A DNA stretch of 64,000 nucleotides from an uncultured Clostridium sp. (GTDB lineage: Bacteria; Bacillota; Clostridia; TANB77; CAG-508), in NCBI GenBank assembly GCA_947427205.1, contig CANEHB010000001.1:17334-81333 (forward strand), given 5' to 3'. Of this stretch, positions 1 to 8,317 are shown piece after piece. How positions within the stretch are numbered: the stretch's first letter is position 1; each line of letters opens with the position of its first letter. The position numbers and the translations under genes were made by a program. The notes under the pieces were generated by a model, which did not search any database, had not been told where the DNA came from, and saw only the letters and a list, made by a program, of their open reading frames with translations.

Positions 1-129
1 ACAGGCTATGATCCAAAAGGGATAACATTTTTTGATCCATTAGTTTGCATGTCGGTTCATAAGGAATATTCGGAATTTCTGCCATTTATACGTTCAGCAT
101 GGATAATTTCGGAAGAAGACGAATATTAA
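1..129 (+). CDS. C-terminal fragment of an unrecognised protein
   Basis: An open frame runs in from the left edge and ends at TAA 127-129, giving the last 42 residues of a protein that starts outside the window. The tail ends in acidic SEEDEY. I recognise no family from this fragment. A strong hairpin terminator follows about 40 bases later, which fits the end of a real gene. The dinucleotide CGG occurs here only across codon boundaries (TCG G), not as a codon. Confidence 0.5.
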   Translation, partial: TGYDPKGITFFDPLVCMSVHKEYSEFLPFIRSAWIISEEDEY

Positions 130-169
130 TATCAATTCAGATGGAGTAAGGCAAGTAATCAAGGAAAAT

Positions 170-212
170 AAAAGTGAGAGTGCAAGGAGAAATTCCAAGC
201 ACTCTCACTTTT
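170..212 (+). terminator. Rho-independent terminator
   Basis: A perfect 14-bp stem (170-183 with 199-212) is followed by a T-rich tract. It lies just after the partial gene at the left edge, and its A-rich 5' side could also let it serve the convergent small gene at 283-408. Confidence 0.85.
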
Positions 213-282
213 ATTTTATAACAAAAAAATTCTAAAAAGATAATTTTATTGCTATTTTTTAGTAGCTTATAGTATTGCTAAA

Positions 283-408
283 TTAGCAACATCCTCTACC
301 ACCGTTGTTTCCACAACAACAGAAAAGAATAATTAAAAGGATTATTATCCATAGACATTCATTATCTCCTCCAAATAATCCACAACCACAACCTCTGTTT
401 TCTGGCAT
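283..408 (-). CDS. 41-residue cysteine-rich single-span membrane peptide
   Basis: On the minus strand, ATG 408-406 is preceded by AGGAGGAAAC at ideal spacing and runs to TAA 285-283. The product begins MPENRGCGCGLFGG, continues with a hydrophobic stretch (about residues 19-33, LWIIILLIILF) and ends in CCCGNNGGRGCC. Eight of 41 residues are Cys. Small Gly/Cys-rich one-helix peptides of this layout are common in spore-forming Firmicutes, where many are sporulation associated; that role is only inferred here. It stands alone, convergent with the gene entering from the left. The excellent Shine-Dalgarno site is the main reason to trust so short a gene. Confidence 0.75.
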   Translation of the reverse strand: MPENRGCGCGLFGGDNECLWIIILLIILFCCCGNNGGRGCC

Positions 409-806
409 ATTAGTTTCCTCCTTTTTAAATTTATGTTTTTTTAAATCTTTTGTATGTTATATACTATGAATTTTTATAAAAAGTGTTACATATAAAATTT
501 ATATAAAAAACTAATAATTTTAGAAATAAGTAAATCATTTATTTTTTGCTAGTCGTTTATGGATTTAAAACTATTTTGTATTTCATAAATTAAGTTATGT
601 TATTATAAAATTAGCAAAGAAAAATTAAACTCTCAAGGTTACGTATCACTTCATTCCAATATATATTTACTTACTTTAAAATTATTTTTAATATTTTTTA
701 TATAAATTTTAAAAAAGTATACAAAAAATAAATTTAATGATATAATTTATCCAAAATATTAAATAATGGAAAAGTATACATAAGACGCATAGAAAGGAAG
801 AAAAAG
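409..806. other. Intergenic region between divergent genes
   Basis: About 400 bases of very AT-rich DNA separate the minus-strand Cys-rich peptide and mutL. It should hold both promoters. On the minus strand a CATACAAA box lies upstream of the peptide gene and resembles a SigE -10, but I see no matching -35. I see no RNA gene or repeat. Confidence 0.4.
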
Positions 807-3518
807 ATGGGAAACATTGTTCTTTTAGACGATTTAACTATAAATAAAATTGCAGCAGGGGAAGTTATTGAAAGACCTTCTTCAGTAGTAAAAGAGATGG
901 TAGAAAATTCAATAGATGCTGGAGCTAAAAATATAAATATTGAAATAAAAAATGGTGGAATTTCTTTAATTAGAATAACAGATGATGGATGTGGTATAGC
1001 AGAAGATGACATGGAAATTGCATTTGAGCGTCATGCTACAAGTAAAATAAGAAAAGCTGATGATTTAATAACGGTAAAATCAATGGGATTTAGAGGTGAA
1101 GCTTTAGCTAGTATAGCATCAATTTCAAAAGTTGAAATGATTTCTAAAAAAGAAGGAACAGATGTAGCACATAAAATCGTTGTTGAAGGAGGAAAAACTT
1201 TAGAATTTAATGAAGCTGCGAGATCTGTTGGAACAACAATAACTGTTGAAAATTTATTTTATAATACACCAGTAAGATATAAATTTTTGAAAAAAGATTA
1301 TACAGAAGCTGGATATATAGAGGATGTTGTAACAAGAATTGCATTAGTAAATAAAAATGTAGCTATAAAGCTTGTTAGTAATGGAAAAACAGTAGTTCAA
1401 ACTAATGGAAATGGTGATTTAAAAACATTAATATATAGTATATATGGAAAAGATGTTGCAGCAGAAATTATTGAAGTTGATTATGAATATGAAGGAATAA
1501 AAGTAACTGGAGTTATAGGAAAACCAGTTATAGCAAGAGCCAATAGAAGTAATCAAGTATTCTTTTTAAATGGAAGATATATAAAAGATAAGAATTTAAC
1601 AGCAGCTGCTGATCAAGCATATAAAGGTATGATACCAGTAGGAAGATATGGATTTATAGTATTAAATTTAGAAATGGATCCCAAACTTGTAGATATAAAT
1701 GTACATCCAGCTAAGCTAGAAGTTAGATTTGAAGATGAAACAAAAGTGTTTAAATCAGTTTATCATGCAATTAAATCAAATATGGCAAAATCAGAACTTG
1801 TTGCAAATGTTGAAAGAGAAGATATAGAAGCTTCATTAAAGGTTAATTCTGGAATAAAACCAGATAGTAGCAGTTCAAGAAATGAATTTAATAGTAATTT
1901 TGATGGAGTAACTCTTAATAGTAACTTTAATAATGAATTAAATGATAGATTAAATAATACAGATGGAAAAAAAGTAGGAATTGCAGGATTATTCCAAAAA
2001 ATAATAAAAGAACCAGAAGAGACAGCAGAAGAAAGAAGCAATAATCATTTAGAAGAAATTTTTAAATATAGACAAGGTTTAAATGATTTAAAAACAGAAA
2101 ACAATGCCACTACTAATTTTAATATAAAATCAAATGTACCAGACAATAGTGCAAGTAGTGAATTTGGAACTCCAATAGTTTCACATAGCTTGGCTAATAA
2201 TTTAAGCAATGCTACATTAGATAATATTACTTCACCTTTAAGTAGTACAGAAAATAATAATTTAGAATTAAATGAGAGAAAAGAAGAATTTGTAAAAAGT
2301 ATTAATGAAAATGAAGTATCAAAAAAAGTAACATTAGGAGATACATTGATTTCAAGTGATACAAAAGAATTAGATGTAAATATTGTTAATGATGTTATAA
2401 AAGATGCAACAACAGAAATGAATTCAGTAAAATTATCAGAAAAAGAACTAACTCAAGTTATTAATTCGCAAGAATTAAAAAATGACGAAATGGAAAACAC
2501 ACAAAAAATAGATTTAGAAGAAATAAATTCAGTATCTTCACAAGAAACAATGGTGGCAAAAGAAAACTTAAATTCATTACCACAAAACACAATTGTGTTA
2601 GAAAAAAATGAAGAAGATAAAAAAGAAAATAAAACAGAAGAAGTAGCTACTGGAGAATTTTCAAAATTAGCAGAAAAGTTAGTTGAATCGAAACTTGGAT
2701 TAGACAATACTCAAATGATAGATACAGCTAAAATTAGAGAAGCTTTAAAAGAGGAAAAATTTGATAATAATCCCGAATTCGACAAAATGTATAAAGAAAC
2801 TTTTGGAGTTGATCCATTTGCTGTAAGAAAAGAAAAAGAATTGGAAGAATTAGAAGAACAAAAAATAAATGCATCAAATGATTTTTCATATCCTTCAGAA
2901 AATATGAATGTTTTTGAAGAAAAGGAAGAAGAATGTCCAGAAATACCATATAAATTTTTAGGAATAGCTTTTAGTACATATATAATAATAGAAATAAAAA
3001 ATGAGATGTACATAATTGATCAGCATGCAGCACATGAAAGAATTATGTATGAAAAAGTAAAAGCTAATTATTATAGTAAAGAAGAAAGAGATGAACAATT
3101 TTTACTTTTACCTGATGTTATATCTTTAACACATAAAGATATGATAATTGCTAGAGAAAATAAAGAAATGTTTGAAAAAGCTGGATTTTCTTTTGAAGAA
3201 TTTGGAGAAAATACAATAAAATTAACATCAGTGCCAAGTATGTGTGAAAACTTAAATACTAAACAATTATTTTTAGATATTTTAGATGAAATAGATACAG
3301 TAGCAGTAACAGCAAGACAAGAAAAAGAGGATAAATTTATTGCAACTGTTGCATGTAAAGCAGCAGTAAAAGCAAAAATGAAATTAGATGAAGAAGAAGT
3401 AAAAAGTTTAATGGCAAAACTTTTAGAATTACCAAATCCATTTACATGTCCACATGGAAGACCAACTGCTATTAAAATGACAAAATATGATTTAGAAAGA
3501 AAATTTAGTAGGAGATAA
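807..3518 (+). CDS. mutL: DNA mismatch repair endonuclease MutL
   Basis: MutL couples mismatch recognition to strand incision. The N-terminal GHKL ATPase is clear: AAGEVIERP near residue 16, DDGCGIA near 59, GFRGEAL near 94. The C-terminal dimerisation/endonuclease domain has DQHAAHERIMYEK near residue 738, CKAAVKAK near 850 and CPHGRP near 881, the metal-binding set of nicking MutL proteins in bacteria without MutH. At 903 residues it is some 250-300 longer than usual. The excess is a linker (about residues 340-700) rich in Asn, Glu, Lys and Ser. The start follows GAAAGGAAG. miaA begins 4 bases after the stop, so the two are co-transcribed. No mutS lies in the window. Confidence 0.97.
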   Translation: MGNIVLLDDLTINKIAAGEVIERPSSVVKEMVENSIDAGAKNINIEIKNGGISLIRITDDGCGIAEDDMEIAFERHATSKIRKADDLITVKSMGFRGEALASIASISKVEMISKKEGTDVAHKIVVEGGKTLEFNEAARSVGTTITVENLFYNTPVRYKFLKKDYTEAGYIEDVVTRIALVNKNVAIKLVSNGKTVVQTNGNGDLKTLIYSIYGKDVAAEIIEVDYEYEGIKVTGVIGKPVIARANRSNQVFFLNGRYIKDKNLTAAADQAYKGMIPVGRYGFIVLNLEMDPKLVDINVHPAKLEVRFEDETKVFKSVYHAIKSNMAKSELVANVEREDIEASLKVNSGIKPDSSSSRNEFNSNFDGVTLNSNFNNELNDRLNNTDGKKVGIAGLFQKIIKEPEETAEERSNNHLEEIFKYRQGLNDLKTENNATTNFNIKSNVPDNSASSEFGTPIVSHSLANNLSNATLDNITSPLSSTENNNLELNERKEEFVKSINENEVSKKVTLGDTLISSDTKELDVNIVNDVIKDATTEMNSVKLSEKELTQVINSQELKNDEMENTQKIDLEEINSVSSQETMVAKENLNSLPQNTIVLEKNEEDKKENKTEEVATGEFSKLAEKLVESKLGLDNTQMIDTAKIREALKEEKFDNNPEFDKMYKETFGVDPFAVRKEKELEELEEQKINASNDFSYPSENMNVFEEKEEECPEIPYKFLGIAFSTYIIIEIKNEMYIIDQHAAHERIMYEKVKANYYSKEERDEQFLLLPDVISLTHKDMIIARENKEMFEKAGFSFEEFGENTIKLTSVPSMCENLNTKQLFLDILDEIDTVAVTARQEKEDKFIATVACKAAVKAKMKLDEEEVKSLMAKLLELPNPFTCPHGRPTAIKMTKYDLERKFSRR

Positions 3519-3522
3519 ATTT

Positions 3523-4440
3523 ATGAAACCTAAAGTTGTAGTTATAGTAGGTCCAACAGCATCAGGTAAAACCTCTTTATCTATTGAACTTGCAAAAAAG
3601 ATAGATGGAGAAATAATTTCATCAGATTCAATGCAAATATATAAAGATATGGATATAGGAACTGCTAAAGTTACAAAAGAAGAAGCACAAGGAATTAAGC
3701 ATTATTTAATAGATTTTGTATCTCCTGCTGATAGATATACAGTTTCAGATTTTAAAAGAGATGCAGAGCAAGCTATAAATGAAATATTATCAAAAGGTAA
3801 AATACCTATTGTAGTTGGTGGAACAGGATTATATGTTAATTCATTAATATATGGAATTGAATATCAAGATATGAATTTTGATGAAGAATACAGAAATGAA
3901 TTAATGAAAAGAGCCGAAAATTCAGAAGAGCTACAGAAGTTATGGAAAGAAGCTGAAAAGATAGATCCTGAGTCTATGAAAATAATAAGTAAAAATGACA
4001 AAAAAAGAATAATTAGAGTTCTTGAAATATATAAAGCTACAGGAAAAACAAAAACAGAGCAGGAAATTTTATCAAGAAAAAATGAAGTAAAATATAATTT
4101 TAAAGTTTTTGGAATATCTATGGACAGAGAAAAACTTTATGAAAGAATAAATAGAAGAGTTGATGTTATGATGCAGGCTGGTTTGGAAAATGAAGTAAAA
4201 AATCTTCTTAAAAAATATAATGAATTTCCAACAGCAATGCAAGGACTTGGATATAAAGAAGTTGTACAATACTTTGATGGAATATTAAGTAGAGAAGAAA
4301 TGATTGAAAAGATAAAGCAGGAATCAAGAAGATATGCCAAAAGACAATTGACTTGGTTTAGAAGAAATAAAGAAATAATATGGCTAGATAGCATGAATGA
4401 TATGCAAAAAAATATTAATACAATTTTAGAGGAGTTATAG
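3523..4440 (+). CDS. miaA: tRNA dimethylallyltransferase MiaA
   Basis: MiaA adds a dimethylallyl group to A37 of tRNAs that read UNN codons. The P-loop GPTASGKT lies at residues 10-17, the DSMQIYKDMDIGTAK block at about 36-50, and the conserved VGGTGLY segment follows near residue 102. Its 305 residues are normal for the family. The mutL-miaA pairing is common in Firmicutes. The stop TAG overlaps the GTG start of the next gene by one base, which indicates translational coupling. Confidence 0.97.
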   Translation: MKPKVVVIVGPTASGKTSLSIELAKKIDGEIISSDSMQIYKDMDIGTAKVTKEEAQGIKHYLIDFVSPADRYTVSDFKRDAEQAINEILSKGKIPIVVGGTGLYVNSLIYGIEYQDMNFDEEYRNELMKRAENSEELQKLWKEAEKIDPESMKIISKNDKKRIIRVLEIYKATGKTKTEQEILSRKNEVKYNFKVFGISMDREKLYERINRRVDVMMQAGLENEVKNLLKKYNEFPTAMQGLGYKEVVQYFDGILSREEMIEKIKQESRRYAKRQLTWFRRNKEIIWLDSMNDMQKNINTILEEL

Positions 4441-5660
4441 TGGAAGAAAGAAAAGGATTTGGAATAAAAATTCTAATAACAATGATTTTTATGATATTTC
4501 TTATTGTATTAGTTACTAATAGTACCAAGATACTAAAAAATAGTGTAGATGTATTTATAGTTGCAAACGGTTCTTTATCATTTGAAGAACAGGCAGAAGG
4601 ATATGTAATACGTGATGAAATAGTGTTGCAAGGAGAAAATTATAAAAATGGAATGGTACAGATTCTTTCTGATGGAGAGAGAGCTGCTAAAGATGAATCT
4701 GTTTTTAGATATTATTCTAATAGTGAAGATAATATATTAGATAAAATAGCGGAACTTGATGTTGAGATAAATGAGCTTATAGAAAGCTCTTCTTTAAATA
4801 GTCTTTTATCTAGTGATATAGCAAGCATAGAAAACCAAATTGAAGATACTATCGATTCTATGTATGATTTAAATTATTTACAAAAGATTCAAGAAAATAA
4901 AAACAAAATTGAAACTAATATGTCAAAGAAAGCTAAAATTACAGGATTTGCAAGTCCATCAGATTCATATGTAAGAATTTTAGCTGAACAAAGAAGAAAT
5001 TTAGAGAACGAATTATCAGCAGGTTCTGAAATAATATCTGCACCAGTTTCTGGACTAGCTTCATATAGAGTTGATGGTTTAGAGGAAATATTAAAAGTAG
5101 ATAATTTTGACTATCTGACATCAGAATTATTAAATGGTTTTAATCTTAAAGTTGGTGCTAGCATACCACTTAGTAGTGAAAAAGGAAAAATTGTAAATAA
5201 TTTTGAATGTTATATAGCTACATCAATGGATACTGAAAAAGCAATGACAGTTAAAGTGGGAGAAATGGCTACTTTAAGATTATCTAACTCCAATGAAATA
5301 AAAGCAGAAATTGCATATATAAAAGAAGAGGAAAAAAGTCGAATTATTGTATTTAAAATAAAAGATGAGGTTGCAAATTTATTAGAATATAGAAAAATAT
5401 CTTTTGATGTAATTTGGTGGAAATATACAGGATTAAAAGTAAGTAATTCAAGTCTAATAGAAGAAGATGACAATACTTATGTAGAAAGAATTAGAGCAGG
5501 ATATACAGAAAAAATATTAGTAAAAGTATTAAGACAAAATGATACATATTCTGTAGTAGAAAATTATACTGATGAAGAATTAAGAGAGTTAGGTTATACA
5601 GAAGAAGAAATTGAAAGTGCAAATAAGATAAAATTGTATGATGAGATTATGCTACATTAA
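4440..5660 (+). CDS. HlyD-like membrane-anchored adaptor protein
   Basis: The start is GTG 4440, behind GAGGAG, overlapping the miaA stop by one base. One membrane span (about residues 9-27) is followed by an extracytoplasmic region of the membrane-fusion/HlyD type: a barrel-sandwich half (SAPVSGLASYRVDG region), a coiled-coil stretch with repeated Ile/Glu/Leu (about 100-175), and C-terminal beta domains. Proteins of this type often sit next to sepF/divIVA in clostridia. A role at the envelope or septum is inference from position. No transporter partner is adjacent, so export function is not supported. The 406-residue protein ends just before a short A-rich tandem repeat. Confidence 0.7.
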   Translation: MEERKGFGIKILITMIFMIFLIVLVTNSTKILKNSVDVFIVANGSLSFEEQAEGYVIRDEIVLQGENYKNGMVQILSDGERAAKDESVFRYYSNSEDNILDKIAELDVEINELIESSSLNSLLSSDIASIENQIEDTIDSMYDLNYLQKIQENKNKIETNMSKKAKITGFASPSDSYVRILAEQRRNLENELSAGSEIISAPVSGLASYRVDGLEEILKVDNFDYLTSELLNGFNLKVGASIPLSSEKGKIVNNFECYIATSMDTEKAMTVKVGEMATLRLSNSNEIKAEIAYIKEEEKSRIIVFKIKDEVANLLEYRKISFDVIWWKYTGLKVSNSSLIEEDDNTYVERIRAGYTEKILVKVLRQNDTYSVVENYTDEELRELGYTEEEIESANKIKLYDEIMLH

Positions 5661-5710
5661 ATTACAAAAAAATCACAAAAAAACTACAAAAAATTACAAA
5701 AAAATTACAG
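5661..5710 (+). repeat. Short tandem repeat of about 10-11 bp
   Basis: Directly after the stop codon, a unit close to ATTACAAAAAA is repeated about five times with small changes (ATCAC, ACTAC variants). It lies between the HlyD-like gene and the sepF promoter. It may arise by slippage; no function is evident. Confidence 0.7.
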
Positions 5711-5755
5711 AATAATTATTTTTTTATAACAATAGATTAAATTGAAAAAAAACTC

Positions 5756-5784
5756 TTGACATTAAATCAAAATAGATAGATACT
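5756..5784 (+). promoter_or_regulatory. SigA-type promoter of sepF-divIVA
   Basis: TTGACA at 5756-5761, a 17-base spacer, then GATACT at 5779-5784. sepF starts 54 bases downstream behind AGGAGG. This promoter would serve sepF and divIVA. Confidence 0.75.
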
Positions 5785-5837
5785 ATATACATGTTAAGCT
5801 ACAAATGAAGAGAAAAAATTAGGAGGTTCGTAAAAAA

Positions 5838-6323
5838 ATGGCAGGAACATCATTAAAAAAAATAGTAGATTTTATATGGGGAGAACAAGAAAGTTCTCAA
5901 GAAGAATATGATGAGGATATCTATAATTCAGATTATATTGATGAATATGAAACCGAAGATGAGGAAAGTGAAAATGAGGGAAGATCTTTAGGTATTTTTA
6001 ATAAATCAAAAAAGGTAGTATCTATGCCTCAGCCACAACAAATCAAAATGAAAATATCAAAACCAACTAATTTTGATCAAGCTGATGAAATAGTTATGGA
6101 ATTAAAAGCAAAAAATGCAGTTGTTATTAATTTAGAGTATGTAAGTAAAGACGTAGCAAGAAGAATTGTTGACGTTGTTAGTGGTGCTGTTAAAGCTTTA
6201 GATGGAAATATTGAAAAAGTTTCAAATTCAATATTTGTTGTTGCACCATACAACTATGATATAGTTAATGAATTAACAAAGGAAAAAATAGAGAATAGAT
6301 TTTCTGCTTCATGGATAAAATAA
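5838..6323 (+). CDS. sepF: Cell division protein SepF
   Basis: SepF binds the FtsZ C-terminus and bundles or anchors Z-ring filaments at the membrane. The N-terminus is short and amphipathic (SLKKIVDFIWG), as expected for membrane binding. A highly acidic linker follows (about residues 17-60), then the conserved SepF/DUF552 domain (about 70-155) with KPTNFDQADEI, a VINLEYV strand and the GAVKALDGNIEKVS segment. The 161-residue length is normal. AGGAGG precedes ATG 5838. divIVA follows 19 bases later. The usual ylmE, ylmG and ylmH neighbours are absent here. Confidence 0.95.
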   Translation: MAGTSLKKIVDFIWGEQESSQEEYDEDIYNSDYIDEYETEDEESENEGRSLGIFNKSKKVVSMPQPQQIKMKISKPTNFDQADEIVMELKAKNAVVINLEYVSKDVARRIVDVVSGAVKALDGNIEKVSNSIFVVAPYNYDIVNELTKEKIENRFSASWIK

Positions 6324-6342
6324 CAATTAGGAGGAAAATTTT

Positions 6343-6795
6343 ATGTTAACACCTTTAGATATCGAAAATAAACGATTTTCGAAAACTATAAAAGGATATA
6401 ATGTTGATGAAGTTGATGATTTTTTAGATCAACTTACAGAAGATTATGAAAAATTATACAGAGAAAATGCTGATTTAAGAAATCAAATTGAAGAAGGTAA
6501 AAAAGATTTAGAGCATTATAAGGCAGTGGAACATACATTACAAAATACTTTAGTTATGGCTCAATCAACAGCAGATGATATAAAATCAAATGCTCAAAAT
6601 AGAGCAGATCAAATAATAAGGGATGCACAAAGTGAAGCAAGAAGGGCAACAGAAGAAATAACCAAAGAAGAGTTTGATATTAGAAAAAGAACAGAAGAAT
6701 TAAAAAGACAATTTGGAGTTTATAAAGCAAAAATGGAAGCTTTATTAATATCACAACTTGAATTGTTACAAGATAATAAAGAAGATGGAGAATAG
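6343..6795 (+). CDS. divIVA: DivIVA-domain cell-cycle protein
   Basis: DivIVA-family proteins recognise negatively curved membrane at septa and poles. The N-terminal LTPLDIENKRFSKTIKGYNVDEVDDFLD block (residues 2-29, read in parts) carries the conserved F and K/R membrane contact. The rest is a long parallel coiled coil, with an Ala-rich segment (about 80-105) that resembles GpsB/DivIVA stalks. The 150-residue length is typical. It sits directly behind sepF with its own AGGAGG and is followed by a terminator at 6807, so it ends the operon. Confidence 0.93.
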   Translation: MLTPLDIENKRFSKTIKGYNVDEVDDFLDQLTEDYEKLYRENADLRNQIEEGKKDLEHYKAVEHTLQNTLVMAQSTADDIKSNAQNRADQIIRDAQSEARRATEEITKEEFDIRKRTEELKRQFGVYKAKMEALLISQLELLQDNKEDGE

Positions 6796-6806
6796 TGAAA
6801 ATGTTT

Positions 6807-6833
6807 AAGCAGTATTAAAAATACTGCTTTTTA
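6807..6833 (+). terminator. Terminator of sepF-divIVA
   Basis: A 10-bp stem (6807-6816 with 6820-6829) and a short A loop are followed by TTTTTA. It starts 11 bases after the divIVA stop. Confidence 0.88.
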
Positions 6834-7120
6834 TATTAGATAAAAGTGTTAGCAATTTGCGTGCAAAGAAATGGAGAATCCAGTAGGTTTTAATTTTTAT
6901 ATTAAATACCATCCACTTTTATATTGTTTATAGAAACTAAATTTTTATATTTAAATAAAGTTATAGTTTCTATTTTTTTATCCTTAAAAACCTCTTTTCA
7001 CTATAATTACGATATTACAAAAGAATTAATTGTGTATTACATTTGTGTTAATCTTATTGACTTATCAGCTTTTTAGAATAAAATATAATATATAGTATAA
7101 TTAGTGTATATAGGAGACAT
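6834..7120. other. Intergenic region with a second hairpin
   Basis: No open frame of credible size lies here. A second hairpin (ATAGAAACTA 6930-6939 with TAGTTTCTAT 6964-6973, then a T7 run) could end an untranslated RNA made between the two hairpins, or act as a back-up terminator. The promoter of rsmD should lie in 7030-7110. Confidence 0.45.
6929..6980 (+). terminator. Hairpin with T-run in the divIVA-rsmD gap
   Basis: A 10-bp inverted repeat with a 24-base AT loop, followed by seven T residues. It may be a back-up terminator or the 3' end of a small RNA. Confidence 0.5.
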
Positions 7121-7681
7121 ATGAGAATTATTAGTGGAGATTTTAGAGGAACAAAATTATTTACTCTAGAAGGCTTAAATACAAGACCAACATTAGATAG
7201 AGTAAAAGAAGCTCTTTTTTCTAAAATAAATTTTGAATTGCAAGATTCAGTAGTGCTAGATTTATTTGCTGGAAGTGGAGCTTTAGCTTTAGAATCAATA
7301 AGCAGAGGTGCTAAAGAAGCAGTTTTATGTGACTCCTCAAGAGAAGCTATAAAAATAATAAAACAAAATATAGAAAAAACGAAAACCAATGAAAAAACTT
7401 TAATACTTAACCTAGATTATAAAAAAGCTTTAGAAGATTTAAAAAATAAAGATATTAAATTTGATATAGTTTTTTTAGACCCACCGTATCAAACAGATTT
7501 TGCAGAAGAAGCAGTAAAAATTATAATAGAAAATAAACTATTGAATGAGGATGCAATTATCATCTTAGAAACAGATAATAAGGAAAAAGTAATAAAGAAT
7601 TTAGATACAGAATTGATAGAGATAAAAGATATTAAGAAATACGGAAGAGTAGATCTCCTATTTTTAAATCGAAAGGGGTAA
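7121..7681 (+). CDS. rsmD: 16S rRNA (guanine966-N2)-methyltransferase RsmD
   Basis: It methylates G966 of 16S rRNA using S-adenosylmethionine. The start MRIISGDFRGTKL is diagnostic. VLDLFAGSGALALE (about residues 44-57) is the SAM-binding motif and DPPY (about 121-124) is the catalytic N-methylase motif. The 186 residues match the family. ATG 7121 follows AGGAG. The next gene begins 3 bases after the stop, so they form an operon. Confidence 0.96.
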   Translation: MRIISGDFRGTKLFTLEGLNTRPTLDRVKEALFSKINFELQDSVVLDLFAGSGALALESISRGAKEAVLCDSSREAIKIIKQNIEKTKTNEKTLILNLDYKKALEDLKNKDIKFDIVFLDPPYQTDFAEEAVKIIIENKLLNEDAIIILETDNKEKVIKNLDTELIEIKDIKKYGRVDLLFLNRKG

Positions 7682-7684
7682 AAG

Positions 7685-8164
7685 ATGGAAATCTTTGAAT
7701 TACTAGAAACTTTGGAAGATATTTTAGAAAAAAGCAAGACAGTGCCTTTTACTGAAAAAAGTATTATTGAAAAAGACCAGTTTTTAGATATAATTAAAGA
7801 AATAAGATTAAAATTACCTGATGAGTTAAAGCAAGCGAAATGGATAAAAGAAGAAAGAGAAAGAATTATAGCAGAAGCTCAAAAGGATGCAGATGATATT
7901 GTTAAAGAAGCAGAAAATAGGATAATTTCTATGATTGATGAACATGAAATTACTAAAAAAGCATATGACAAGAAAACAGAAATTATTGCTGATGCAAATG
8001 AAATGTATAGAGAAATTACACAAGGAACAAATACATATGCTGATAATATTTTAGAGAATATTGAAAACAATATGGTTGAACTAGGTAAAACTTTGAATGG
8101 TGTTGAATTATCAATCAGACAAGCGTTAGAAACAATTCAAAATAACAGAAAAGAACTAAAATAG
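7685..8164 (+). CDS. Coiled-coil protein linked to rsmD
   Basis: This 159-residue, charged protein has no membrane span. Helical heptads fill most of it. The central part (about residues 50-110) resembles V-ATPase stalk subunit H/E or DivIVA stalks, with repeats such as EAQKDADDIVKEAENR. Such proteins often follow rsmD in clostridia and are then annotated loosely as ATPase. I see no nucleotide-binding motif, so the function is unknown. It starts 3 bases after rsmD. Confidence 0.75.
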   Translation: MEIFELLETLEDILEKSKTVPFTEKSIIEKDQFLDIIKEIRLKLPDELKQAKWIKEERERIIAEAQKDADDIVKEAENRIISMIDEHEITKKAYDKKTEIIADANEMYREITQGTNTYADNILENIENNMVELGKTLNGVELSIRQALETIQNNRKELK

Positions 8165-8172
8165 AATAATAT

Positions 8173-8226
8173 GGGGCACATTAAAAATTTTTAATTGTTT
8201 TATAAATTTATGTGCTCTATTTTATT
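8173..8226 (+). terminator. Weak terminator after the coiled-coil gene
   Basis: GGGCACAT near 8174 pairs with ATGTGCTC near 8210 around a long AT loop, and ATTTTATTT follows. The stem is short and the loop large, so it is only a candidate. Confidence 0.45.
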
Positions 8227-8245
8227 TAATAAGCTTCATTGTTAG

Positions 8246-8310
8246 TCGCAACTTCGGAATTTTTGAAAAAAATTTCGAATTGTGGTACGAGCAAAGCGAG
8301 TATAGGAGGA
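8246..8310 (+). repeat. Single copy of the hairpin repeat upstream of ftsK
   Basis: This unit starts TCGCAACTTCGG and ends in GCGAGTATAGGAGGA. It is a diverged single copy of the tandem repeat at 17665-18010. The flank CTTCATT and the downstream GTATAGGAGGA match at both places, so the conserved unit runs right into the ribosome binding site of the next gene. The arms (AACTTCGGAATTTTT and AAATTTCGAATTG) can form a hairpin. Confidence 0.75.
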
Positions 8311-8317
8311 TGTATCA

